A DNA stretch of 13,667 nt from AC-32 sp035624425. Its GTDB lineage: Bacteria > Actinomycetota > Thermoleophilia > Gaiellales > Gaiellaceae. The notes under the pieces are model-generated. The model made no database searches and was not told the DNA's origin. It was given only the letters and a program-made list of their open reading frames with translations. The position numbers and the translations under genes are program-made. The stretch spans positions 1 through 13,667 of the forward strand of contig DASPRN010000049.1 in NCBI GenBank assembly GCA_035624425.1, written 5' to 3'. Shown here piece after piece: positions 1 through 9,028 of the stretch (positions within the stretch are counted from its first letter, which is position 1; every line of letters starts with the position of its first letter).

Positions 1-514
1 GGTCGAAGATCTCAGTGAGCGGCGCGTACGGCTCGGGCAGATACGGCCATTCGGTGCTGTCGACGATCAGGCGGTCGACCGTGCGGACCAGCTGCTCGAA
101 CGGCTGCTCCCCGAACGGCGGCAGCCCGCGCCAACGCAGGAAGACCGGCAGGTCGGGCAGGAGCAGCGGCTCGATCACGCTCGCCGGCGCCTGAGCGCGG
201 TTCCCGCGCAGGCGCAACCGGATCGTCTCGGTACAGATCTGCCGTCCGTGGCCGGCGGCGTACCGGCCGACCTCGACGCTCCCGTCGAGCCCGTCGTCCT
301 CGTTCGGCTCGGGGAAGAGCACGATCGTTCGCGAAGGGTGCCGCTCCGCAAGCCCGGAGAGCACGTCCTCCACCGCCTCGACCCAGGCCTCGGGCACCCA
401 CGCGACGTGGGTCATGACGCTCGTCCGCTGGAACGGCTCGCCCGACTCGGGGTCGATACGCCGCGCCGCGAGCTCGTGCTCGATCGCCGAGATCGACCCT
501 AGTGTCGCCGCCAC
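1..514 (-). CDS. opcA: OpcA, glucose-6-phosphate dehydrogenase assembly/allosteric protein (3' end cut by window)
   Basis: OpcA-family proteins associate with and activate glucose-6-phosphate dehydrogenase in actinobacteria and cyanobacteria. The visible 171 N-terminal residues carry family-like segments: TSVMTHVAWVPEAW near residues 34-47, then AERHPSRTIVLFPEP, QICTETIRLRLRG, and LLLPDLPVFLRWRGLPP in the middle. The chosen start is GTG at 514, with AGGGA about 9 nt upstream, because the homologous-looking sequence begins soon after it and it gives a 16-nt overlap with the end of zwf. Such overlap is typical of translationally coupled partners. The C-terminal half lies beyond position 1, so integrity cannot be judged. 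Position directly after zwf independently supports the call; in other actinobacteria this pair is usually followed by pgl (6-phosphogluconolactonase). Confidence 0.9.
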   Translation of the reverse strand, partial: MAATLGSISAIEHELAARRIDPESGEPFQRTSVMTHVAWVPEAWVEAVEDVLSGLAERHPSRTIVLFPEPNEDDGLDGSVEVGRYAAGHGRQICTETIRLRLRGNRAQAPASVIEPLLLPDLPVFLRWRGLPPFGEQPFEQLVRTVDRLIVDSTEWPYLPEPYAPLTEIFD

Positions 515-2025
515 GAGCGTCCGTCCCTGCGCATCAGGTCGTCCGCGGCCGCCGGCCCCCAGGTGCCCGCCTCGTAGTTCGGGAAGGCCGGCCGGTCGCG
601 CTTCCAGAACGCGACGATCGCGTCCACGAGCGACCACTGCTCCTCGACCTCGTCCGAGCGCGTGAAGAGCGTCGCGTCTCCGAGCAGGCAGTCGAGGATC
701 AGCCGCTCGTAGGCCTCGGGGATCCCGGTGCGGAACGCGCCGCCGTAGAGGAAGTCCATGTGCACGGTGCGCAGCGTCATGCCCTGACCGGGAACCTTGG
801 CGGCGAACTCGAGCGAGACGCCCTCGTCCGGCTGGATGTGACAGACGAGCACGTTGGGCTGCAGGCTCTCCTCGCCGGCGTCCTCGAAGGGCGGGTGCGG
901 CGCCTTCTTGAACTCGATCGCGATCGTCGTCTCGCGGCGCGCGAGCCGCTTGCCGGCACGGACGTAGAACGGCGTGTCCGCCCAGCGCCAGTTGTCGACG
1001 TACAGCTTGGCCGAGACGAAGGTCTCGGTCAGCGAGCTCGGGTCGACGTCGGCCTCCTCGCGGTAGGCCGGTACCTCCTCGCCCTCGACGTAGCCGCGAC
1101 CGTACTGGCCGCGGACGACGTGTTTCGGGCCCGGCGTGTGCATCGCACGCAGCACCTTGACCTTCTCGTTGCGCACGGAGTCGGCGGTGAAGTCGATCGG
1201 CGGCTCCATCGCGGTCAGCGCAACGAGCTGGAGCAGGTGGTTCTGGAAGATGTCGCGGATCGCGCCCGCCTGCTCGTAGAAGCCGGCGCGGCCTTCGATC
1301 CCGATCGACTCGCCGACCGTGATCTGGACGTGGTCGACGAACTGGCGGTTCCAGATCGGCTCGAAGATGCCGTTGGCGAAGCGCAGCGCCAGCAGGTTCT
1401 GGACCGTCTCCTTGCCGAGATAGTGGTCGATCCGGAAGATCTCGCTCTCGTCGAAGGTCTGCTGCAGCTCGGCGTTCAGCGCCTTCGCCGTCTCGAGGTC
1501 GCGGCCGAACGGCTTCTCGACGATGAGGCGCGTCCAGCCCTCGGCCGAGCGGTGCTTCCCGACCTTCTCGACGATGGTTCCGATCGCGCTCGGCGGGACC
1601 GCGAGGTAGTAGACACGGTTGCCGGCGGTGCCCTGCGTCTCGTCGAGCTCGTTCAGCACCTTGACGATTTCCTGGTGGCCTGCTTCGTCGGCGAACTCGA
1701 GCGCGACGTAGTGCATCCGCTCGGCAAGCCAGTCCCAGGTCTCCTGGTTGAACGGGTCGCGGCCGAACTCCTGGATGCCCGCCTTCATCCGCTCGCGGAA
1801 CTCGTCGTCGCTCTCCTCGTTGCGGGCCGCGCCGACGATGCCGAATCGCTCGGGCAGAAGGCGCCGAAACGCGAGCGAGTAGAGCGCCGGGAGCAGCTTG
1901 CGCTTGGTCAGGTCGCCGGAGGCGCCGAAGATGACGAGCGCGCACGGGTCGGGCGCACGCCGGAGCGTGAGCCCTTCCATCAGCGGGTTCGCCTGCTGGC
2001 GCTCGGCCTCCGCCGCCTCGGTCAT
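499..2025 (-). CDS. zwf: Glucose-6-phosphate 1-dehydrogenase
   Basis: Catalyses the first oxidative pentose-phosphate step, glucose-6-phosphate to 6-phosphoglucono-1,5-lactone, normally with NADP+ in the cytosol. The 508-residue length is normal for the family. The dinucleotide-binding loop GASGDLTKRK is at residues 34-43, EKPFG at 170-174, and the active-site signature RIDHYLGKE at 198-206, where H201 is in the family's catalytic position and K205 in the substrate-binding one. The C-terminal beta+alpha domain includes YVRAGKRL and the usual ending with WGP near residue 489. The ATG at 2025 overlaps the gnd stop as ATGA, and GGAG lies 8 nt upstream, so translation is probably coupled to gnd. 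The gene is followed by opcA, its usual partner. No frameshift or missing key residue is seen. Confidence 0.97.
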   Translation of the reverse strand: MTEAAEAERQQANPLMEGLTLRRAPDPCALVIFGASGDLTKRKLLPALYSLAFRRLLPERFGIVGAARNEESDDEFRERMKAGIQEFGRDPFNQETWDWLAERMHYVALEFADEAGHQEIVKVLNELDETQGTAGNRVYYLAVPPSAIGTIVEKVGKHRSAEGWTRLIVEKPFGRDLETAKALNAELQQTFDESEIFRIDHYLGKETVQNLLALRFANGIFEPIWNRQFVDHVQITVGESIGIEGRAGFYEQAGAIRDIFQNHLLQLVALTAMEPPIDFTADSVRNEKVKVLRAMHTPGPKHVVRGQYGRGYVEGEEVPAYREEADVDPSSLTETFVSAKLYVDNWRWADTPFYVRAGKRLARRETTIAIEFKKAPHPPFEDAGEESLQPNVLVCHIQPDEGVSLEFAAKVPGQGMTLRTVHMDFLYGGAFRTGIPEAYERLILDCLLGDATLFTRSDEVEEQWSLVDAIVAFWKRDRPAFPNYEAGTWGPAAADDLMRRDGRSWRRH

Positions 2026-3005
2026 CCGCCCTTCTCCAGGTGGCCGCCGAAGGCCCTGCGCATCGCCGAGAGGACGCGGTTGCCGAACTCCGCCTCGCCG
2101 CGCGAGGAGAAGCGGTCGAACAGCGAAGCCGAGAGGACCGGCACCGGCACGCCCTCGTCGACCGCGGCCAGCACCGTCCAGCGCCCCTCGCCGGAGTCGC
2201 TCACGCGGCCGGCATAGTCGTCGAGCGTCGGCGACTCGTGCAGCGCCTGCGCCGTGAGGTCGAGCAGCCAGGACGCGACCACCGAGCCGCGGCGCCAGAG
2301 CTCCGTCACGGCGGGAAGGTCGAGCTCGTAGCGGTAATGGTCGGGGTCGCGGAGCGGGGTCGTCTCGGCGTCGGTCTCCCGCTCGGCCATGCCCACGTTC
2401 GCGTGCCTGAGCACGTTCAGCCCCTCGGCGTACGACTGCATGATCCCGTACTCGATCCCGTTGTGGACCATCTTCACGAAGTGGCCGGCGCCTGGGGGCC
2501 CGCAGTGGAGCCAGCCCTGCTCTTCGGGCGCGGGGTCGCCCGTACGGCCGGGCGTGCGCTCCGCGCCCTCGACCCCGGGCGCGAGCGCCTCGAGCACGGG
2601 CCGCAGGCGTTCGACGGCCTCGTCGTCGCCGCCGACCATCAGGCAGTAGCCGCGTTCGAGGCCCCAGACGCCCCCGCTCGTGCCGCAGTCGACGAAGTGG
2701 ATTCCGCGCTCGGCGAGCTCTTTCGCGCGGCGCAGGTCGTCCACGTAGTACGAGTTGCCGCCGTCGATGATCGTGTCGCCCTGCTCGAGGTGCGGGGCGA
2801 GCTCCGCGACCGCGGCGTCGACGGCCGCGGCGGGGATCATCAGCCAGACCGAGCGCGGCGGGTCGAGCTGGCTCACCAGCTCCTCGAGCGACGAGGCTGT
2901 CGAGTCACTCGACCGGTCGAAGGTCTTCATGTCGTGGCCGGCCTTGCTCAGTCGCTCCGTCATGTTTCCGCCCATCCGGCCGAGGCCGACCATTCCTAGC
3001 TGCAT
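2022..3005 (-). CDS. gnd: 6-phosphogluconate dehydrogenase, decarboxylating, short form
   Basis: Converts 6-phosphogluconate to ribulose-5-phosphate and CO2 with reduction of NAD(P)+. The protein is 327 residues, the short bacterial form lacking the long C-terminal helical domain of the ~470-residue enzymes. Seen: nucleotide-binding GLGRMGGNM at residues 7-15, DGGNS at 81-85, the substrate signature with SGG at 110-112, and GHFVKMVHNGIEYG at 174-187 containing the catalytic-type K178 and E185. The end of the second strand reads FDRSS with D30, where NADP enzymes usually have NRT; this hints at NAD preference but is inference. The start is ATG 3005 because GGAGGA sits 7-8 nt upstream and the Rossmann fold begins immediately. 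The open frame extends far upstream but encodes nothing plausible. The start shares one base with the preceding small ORF's stop (TGATG), and the stop overlaps zwf by 4 nt. Confidence 0.95.
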   Translation of the reverse strand: MQLGMVGLGRMGGNMTERLSKAGHDMKTFDRSSDSTASSLEELVSQLDPPRSVWLMIPAAAVDAAVAELAPHLEQGDTIIDGGNSYYVDDLRRAKELAERGIHFVDCGTSGGVWGLERGYCLMVGGDDEAVERLRPVLEALAPGVEGAERTPGRTGDPAPEEQGWLHCGPPGAGHFVKMVHNGIEYGIMQSYAEGLNVLRHANVGMAERETDAETTPLRDPDHYRYELDLPAVTELWRRGSVVASWLLDLTAQALHESPTLDDYAGRVSDSGEGRWTVLAAVDEGVPVPVLSASLFDRFSSRGEAEFGNRVLSAMRRAFGGHLEKGG

Positions 3006-3088
3006 CAGATGTCCTCCAGTCTCACGTCTACGACCTGGACGAACAGGCCGGTGTTGGGACCGCCTTTGTGCACCGCTACGGTGCTCAC
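3005..3088 (-). CDS. 27-residue small ORF fitted between hydrolase and gnd
   Basis: Too short for ordinary gene callers. A GTG at 3088 overlaps the hydrolase stop as GTGA, and a strong purine-rich GAGGAGG lies about 5 nt before it. The frame runs 27 codons without interruption and stops with TGA that shares its A with the gnd ATG (TGATG). The peptide begins MSTVAVHKGG and ends FVQVVDVRLEDI. It has no predicted membrane segment or signal peptide, and I recognise no family. The gnd Shine-Dalgarno lies inside its last codons. This exact fit to both neighbours suggests a translated coupling peptide or a genuine miniprotein of the pentose-phosphate operon. It could also be chance, since a short frame between overlapping signals is not very improbable in GC-rich DNA. 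Confidence 0.5.
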   Translation of the reverse strand: MSTVAVHKGGPNTGLFVQVVDVRLEDI

Positions 3089-3867
3089 GCCGCCTCCTCG
3101 AGGAAGCCGAGCACGAGCTCGTCGAACTCGACAGGCCGTTCCATGCTCGGCACGTGTGCGGTCGCCGCGATCGTTGCGTGCCTCGCGCCCGGAATCTCGC
3201 GTGCCAAGCGGTCGGAGATGGCGTGCATATCCGGCAGATCCTCGTCGCCGACGAGCACCAGGGTCGGAACCCCGACCTCGCCGAGGCGCTCGGCCAGGTC
3301 GGGCACGAGCAGCACCTCCTCGGCGCGGTCACCGACGGAAACCTGCAGCTCGAGCGCGCGGCGCTGCATCTCGCCGACCCGTGCCCGCACCGCGGCGTCG
3401 ACCTCGTCCGGGCTCCGCCTCGGCCCGTCGACCCACATGCGGAGATTGACCTCGACCGCCGCGTCGAGGTCGCCGGCCTCCAGCGCGGCTTCCTCCTCGG
3501 CCCAGCCGGCGACCGCCTCCTTCGACCAGTCGTGGCCAGGAAGGCCCGGAGCGACGAGGACGAGCGCGCGAACGAGGTCCGGGCGCGCGAGCGCGACCTC
3601 GAGGGCGACCCGGCCACCGAGCGAGACGCCGAGCAGCGCAACCCGCTCGAAGTCGTGGAGCTCGAGCGCCTCGATCAGATCGCGGGCGTTCGAATACCGG
3701 CCTGCCTCGAACGGCGTGCGGCCGAAACCGCGCAGATCGCCGCGGAGAACACGGAAGCGGCGCGCATACGACTCCCACTGGCCGTCCCACATGCGGCTGT
3801 CGCAGATTCCCTCGTGCACGAGCGCGAGCGCCGGCCCTTCGCCAGCCACCTCCGTATAGATCGCCAC
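3085..3867 (-). CDS. Alpha/beta-fold hydrolase (lactonase/esterase-like)
   Basis: A 260-residue soluble alpha/beta hydrolase. The oxyanion segment ALALVHEG is at residues 13-20, the nucleophile elbow GVSLGG at 80-85 with S82, the acid region VLVGDEDLP with D208/D210, and the general base is H238 in AHVPSMERP, so the catalytic triad looks complete. Architecture and length resemble 3-oxoadipate enol-lactonase and related esterases, but the substrate cannot be read from sequence. GTG at 3867 is the start: it lies 10 nt after the tal stop, with GAGG from the tal stop region about 8 nt upstream. The stop overlaps the following small ORF by 4 nt. Its place between tal and gnd makes a sugar-lactone or sugar-phosphate ester substrate possible; that is inference only. 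Confidence 0.9.
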   Translation of the reverse strand: MAIYTEVAGEGPALALVHEGICDSRMWDGQWESYARRFRVLRGDLRGFGRTPFEAGRYSNARDLIEALELHDFERVALLGVSLGGRVALEVALARPDLVRALVLVAPGLPGHDWSKEAVAGWAEEEAALEAGDLDAAVEVNLRMWVDGPRRSPDEVDAAVRARVGEMQRRALELQVSVGDRAEEVLLVPDLAERLGEVGVPTLVLVGDEDLPDMHAISDRLAREIPGARHATIAATAHVPSMERPVEFDELVLGFLEEAA

Positions 3868-3877
3868 GCGCCGAGCC

Positions 3878-4984
3878 TCAGGCCGAGACGAGCTCGCCCC
3901 GCTTGGCGCTCACGCCGTCCAGGAGCTCGACGAACGAGTCGGAGAACTTCTGGACGCCCTCCTGCTCGAGCGTCAGGACCACGTCGTCGTAGTCCACCCC
4001 GGCCTCGGCGACCTGCTCGAAGACGCGGTGCGCCTCGTCGAGGTCGGCCTCGAGCGTGAGCGCCGACTCGCCGTGGTCCTCGAACGCGTCGATCGTCTCC
4101 TGGGGCATCGTGTCGACCGTCTCCGGCCCGATCAGCTCCTCGACGTACATGACGTCGCGGTAGGCCGGGTTCTTGGTCGAGGTCGAGGCCCAGAGGCAGC
4201 GCTGGGTGTGGGCGCCCTTGTCCTGCAGCGCCTGCCAGCGCTCGCCGGAATGGAGCTCCTTGTAGCGCGCGTACGCGAGCTTGGCGTTGGCGATCGCGAG
4301 CTTGCCCTTCAGCTCGTCCGGAGCGCCGACTTCCTCCAGCCGCCGGTCGGCCTCGGTGTCGACGCGGGAGACGAAGAAGCTCGCGACCGACGTCACGGTG
4401 GCGGGGTCGCCGCCGGTCTCGACCAGTCGCTCCAACCCGCGGTGGTAGGCCTCGACGACCTCCTCGTAGCGCCGGAGCGAGAAGATCAGCGTCACGTTGA
4501 TGTTGTGGCCCCGCGCGATCATCTCCTCGATCGCCGGGAGACCGTCCTTCGTCGCCGGGATCTTGACGAGGCAGTTCGGGCGGTCGACCTGGTCGTGCAA
4601 GCGCTGCGCCTCGGCGATCGTGCCGTCCGTGTCGAACGCGAGAGTCGGGTCGACCTCGATCGAGACGTACCCGTCCTTCCCGTTGGTGGCGTCCCAGACC
4701 GGCCGCAGCACGTCGCAGGCGTCCTGGACGTCCTTGATCTCCAGCGCCAGGAAGACCTCCTTGAGGTCGTCCTGGCGCGCGAGCACCTCTCGCATCTGCT
4801 CGTCGTAGGCGCCGCCCTCGGCGAGCGCCTTCTGGAAGATGGTCGGGTTCGAGGTCACGCCGACAACAGCGTCCTCGCGGATCATCCGCGCGAGCTCGCC
4901 GCTCCGGAGCAGGTCACGCGAGAGGTAGTCGATCCAGACGCTCTGTCCGAGCGCCGAGAGCTGGTTCAGTCGAGAGTCAGCCAT
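3878..4984 (-). CDS. tal: Transaldolase (actinobacterial type)
   Basis: Moves a dihydroxyacetone unit between sedoheptulose-7-phosphate and glyceraldehyde-3-phosphate in the non-oxidative pentose-phosphate pathway (cytosol). The 368 residues match the long actinobacterial subfamily. Diagnostic stretches are GVTSNPTIFQKAL at 42-54, VSIEVDPTLAFDTDGT at 107-122, and NCLVKIPATKDG with Schiff-base lysine K141, followed by GHNINVTLIFS; ASTSTKNPAYRD is in the C-terminal half. The start is ATG 4984 with AAGGA 4 nt before it. A TTG 12 codons upstream would add a basic tail (RRSRRRKGKGH) that looks like untranslated leader. It is the first gene of the operon running through the hydrolase, gnd, zwf and opcA, and diverges from tkt, so both non-oxidative enzymes can be controlled from one intergenic region. 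Confidence 0.96.
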   Translation of the reverse strand: MADSRLNQLSALGQSVWIDYLSRDLLRSGELARMIREDAVVGVTSNPTIFQKALAEGGAYDEQMREVLARQDDLKEVFLALEIKDVQDACDVLRPVWDATNGKDGYVSIEVDPTLAFDTDGTIAEAQRLHDQVDRPNCLVKIPATKDGLPAIEEMIARGHNINVTLIFSLRRYEEVVEAYHRGLERLVETGGDPATVTSVASFFVSRVDTEADRRLEEVGAPDELKGKLAIANAKLAYARYKELHSGERWQALQDKGAHTQRCLWASTSTKNPAYRDVMYVEELIGPETVDTMPQETIDAFEDHGESALTLEADLDEAHRVFEQVAEAGVDYDDVVLTLEQEGVQKFSDSFVELLDGVSAKRGELVSA

Positions 4985-5134
4985 ATGTCCTTTCCCCTTC
5001 CGTCGCCGCGATCTTCTCAAGTCTGCGCACGTGACGCCTGCCTCCTTCGATACGGGCTCCCGGAAACGCCGGCACGAACTCCCCCCGCGAGCGACGGCCC
5101 GATCACGCCGGAGCGCACACCTTCATGGAAGCGT

Positions 5135-5140
5135 TACGTT
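5135..5140 (+). promoter_or_regulatory. Probable -10 element of tkt (leaderless geometry)
   Basis: TACGTT lies exactly 6 nt upstream of the tkt ATG. Transcription about 7 nt after the hexamer would start at or next to the A of the start codon, and there is no Shine-Dalgarno. No good -35 is visible. The rest of the 162-bp tal-tkt gap (4985-5146) contains the tal ribosome site near 4989 and a CACGTG core at about 5029; I see no strong operator in it. Confidence 0.5.
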
Positions 5141-5146
5141 ACATCT

Positions 5147-7000
5147 ATGCAGGACGCCGAGCGCTGGCGCGAGCTGGGTCAACAGCTTCGAGTCGATTCG
5201 ATCCGCGCAAGCGCGGTGACGAACTCCGGCCACCCGACCTCGTCGATGTCCGGCGCCGACCTGATGGCCGTCCTGCTCGACGCCCACCTCCGCTACGACT
5301 TCGGCGAGCCGGACGACCCGCACAACGACCACCTGATCTTCTCGAAGGGGCACGCCTCGCCGCTGCTCTACTCGATGTACCGCGCCGCCGGCGCGATCGA
5401 CGAGGCGGAGCTCCTCACCTTCCGTACCTTCGGCAGCCGGCTCGAGGGACATCCGACTCCCGACATCCCCTGGGTAGACGTCGCCACCGGCTCGCTCGGC
5501 CAGGGCCTGCCGGACGGTGTCGGCGTCGCGCTCGCCGGCAAAAAGCTCGACCGCCTGCCCTACCGGGTCTGGGTGCTCTGCGGCGACAGCGAGATGGCCG
5601 AGGGCTCGATGTGGGAGGCCTTCGAGCACGCGGCCTTCTTCGAGCTCGACAACCTGACCGCGATCATCGACGTCAACCGGCTCGGCCAGCGCGGCGAGAC
5701 GATGCACGGCTGGGACCTCGATGCGTACGCCGACCGCGCCAGAGCCTACGGCTGGCACGCAATCGAGATCGACGGCCACGACGTCGAGGCGATCGACCGC
5801 GCCTACTCCGAGGCGAAGTCGACCTCGGGGCAGCCGACGGTCGTCGTCGCGCGGACGATCAAGGGCAAGGGCGTCAAGGAGGTGGAGGACAAGCCGGGCT
5901 GGCACGGCAAGGCGCTCGACCACCCCGAGCAGGCGATCGAGGAGCTCCGCGGCGTCCGCAACATCGTCATCGACGTGCACAAGCCGGATCGCAGCGCCGA
6001 GCCGCACGTGTTCGAGGCCTCCGGCGAGCTCGAGCTCCCGAGCTGGGACGAGGGCGAGGAGGTCGCGACGCGGCTCGCATACGGCGAGGCGCTGAAGGCT
6101 CTGGGCGGGGCCCGGGGAGACGTGGTCGCCGTTGACGGCGAGGTCTCGAACTCGACCTACGCCGAGCTGTTCGCCAAGGCCTACCCGGAGCGGTACTTCG
6201 AGATGTACATCGCCGAGCAGCAGCTGGTGGCGACGGCGGTGGGCCTCCAGGTGCGCAACTGGGTGCCCTTCGCTTCGACCTTCGCGGCCTTCTTCTCGCG
6301 GGCCTACGACTTCATCCGCATGGCGGCGATCAGCCAGGCGAACATCAGGCTCTGCGGCTCGCACGCCGGCGTGTCGATCGGCGAGGACGGGCCGTCGCAG
6401 ATGGCGCTCGAGGACCTGGCGATGATGCGCGCCGTCCACGGCTCGACCGTGCTCTACCCCTCGGACGCAAACCAGGCCGCGAAGCTCGTGGCGGCGATGG
6501 CCGACCGCGACGGGATCGTCTTCATGCGCTCGACGCGGGCCGCGACGCCCGTCATCTACGGCGCCGGCGAGGACTTCCCGATCGGCGGCTCGCGGGTCGT
6601 CCGCGAGGGGGACGACCTCACCATCGTCGGAGCAGGGATCACTCTGCACGAGTCGCTCAAGGCGGCCGAGCAGCTCGCGCGCGAGGGGATCGAGGTCTGC
6701 GTGATCGACCTCTACTCGGTCAAGCCGGCCGACGGCGAGACGTTGCGGGCCGCGGCCGACGCGACCGGCGGGCGCGTGCTGACAGTCGAGGACCACTGGC
6801 CCGAAGGCGGGATCGGCGACGCCGTGCTCGAGGCGCTCTCGGCAGACGGTGACCTGCCGGCCCGCGTCGTCCGCCTTGCGGTCCGCGAGATGCCCGGCTC
6901 CGGCAAGCCCGCAGAGCTGCTCGCGGCGGCTGGGATCGACGCCGACCACATCGCGGAGGCCGCGCGCACGCTGGTCGGTGCCCCGGTCGGCACCCGGTAG
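5147..7000 (+). CDS. tkt: Transketolase, short animal-like form
   Basis: Thiamine-diphosphate enzyme transferring two-carbon ketol units between pentose-phosphate and glycolytic sugars. The protein has 617 residues, shorter than the ~660-700 of E. coli TktA and close to the animal enzyme. Seen: SGHPTSS at 27-33, FSKGHASP at 65-72, and the ThDP/metal motif GDSEMAEGSMWEAF (146-159), where many family members have GDGE, followed by DVNRLGQ at 175-181. The pyrimidine domain starts near 305 and contains YIAEQQ with catalytic-type E357; SHAGVSIGEDGPSQ is at 405-418. A C-terminal domain (~490-610) is present, so this is a single-chain enzyme. The frame is open far upstream through tal antisense, but family-like sequence begins at ATG 5147, which has no ribosome site and a -10 hexamer 6 nt away. 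The gene diverges from tal. Confidence 0.95.
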   Translation: MQDAERWRELGQQLRVDSIRASAVTNSGHPTSSMSGADLMAVLLDAHLRYDFGEPDDPHNDHLIFSKGHASPLLYSMYRAAGAIDEAELLTFRTFGSRLEGHPTPDIPWVDVATGSLGQGLPDGVGVALAGKKLDRLPYRVWVLCGDSEMAEGSMWEAFEHAAFFELDNLTAIIDVNRLGQRGETMHGWDLDAYADRARAYGWHAIEIDGHDVEAIDRAYSEAKSTSGQPTVVVARTIKGKGVKEVEDKPGWHGKALDHPEQAIEELRGVRNIVIDVHKPDRSAEPHVFEASGELELPSWDEGEEVATRLAYGEALKALGGARGDVVAVDGEVSNSTYAELFAKAYPERYFEMYIAEQQLVATAVGLQVRNWVPFASTFAAFFSRAYDFIRMAAISQANIRLCGSHAGVSIGEDGPSQMALEDLAMMRAVHGSTVLYPSDANQAAKLVAAMADRDGIVFMRSTRAATPVIYGAGEDFPIGGSRVVREGDDLTIVGAGITLHESLKAAEQLAREGIEVCVIDLYSVKPADGETLRAAADATGGRVLTVEDHWPEGGIGDAVLEALSADGDLPARVVRLAVREMPGSGKPAELLAAAGIDADHIAEAARTLVGAPVGTR

Positions 7001-7013
7001 CCCGAACCGACTT

Positions 7014-7030
7014 AGTAACACTGTGTTACT
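7014..7030. promoter_or_regulatory. Perfect 17-bp palindromic operator candidate upstream of ABC-F gene
   Basis: AGTAACACTGTGTTACT is a perfect inverted repeat (8-bp arms, single central T) and is A/T-rich in a very G/C-rich setting. It lies 13 bp after the tkt stop and 30 bp before the ABC-F start. Its right end overlaps where a -35 box (TTACTT, 7026-7031) would sit, 17 bp from the proposed -10. Size and symmetry suit a homodimeric repressor such as a TetR-family protein. A one-base loop makes an RNA terminator hairpin unlikely. Confidence 0.65.
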
Positions 7031-7048
7031 TGGGCGGTTGGACGGGGC

Positions 7049-7054
7049 TACGCT
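7049..7054 (+). promoter_or_regulatory. Probable -10 element of the ABC-F gene (leaderless geometry)
   Basis: TACGCT is 6 nt before ATG 7061, the same spacing as at tkt. A weak -35 (TTACTT) 17 bp upstream falls inside the palindrome. There is no ribosome site at a usable distance; GGCGG directly abuts the ATG. Confidence 0.5.
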
Positions 7055-7060
7055 TGGCGG

Positions 7061-8935
<1,875 letters not shown>

Positions 8936-8984
8936 AGCCGAACCGCCCGACCGGCCCCGTCGGTCCCGACCGGTAATTGCAGAC

Positions 8985-9011
8985 GGACGGCCGGACCGAG
9001 TCCGCCCGTCC
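8985..9011. terminator. Hairpin between convergent genes (probable bidirectional terminator)
   Basis: Arms 8985-8996 and 9000-9011 are complementary over 12 positions with one mismatch and a 3-nt loop (cga). The hairpin lies between the ABC-F stop (8935) and the ANTAR regulator stop (9029), which face each other. There is no T-tract on either side, so it is a GC-rich, non-canonical terminator. The 8936-8984 stretch also contains a direct repeat of CCCGACCGG. Confidence 0.55.
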
Positions 9012-9028
9012 TGATGGTCGGCGACGCC

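Noticed and set aside
502..2217. Plus-strand 571-residue open frame opposite zwf and the end of gnd
   Set aside because: Arg/Leu/Asp/Val-rich shadow created by GC-biased codons of zwf on the other strand; no domain resemblance, while zwf is unmistakable.
4028..5146. Upstream extension of the tkt frame
   Set aside because: Antisense of tal; transketolase-like sequence begins only at 5147.
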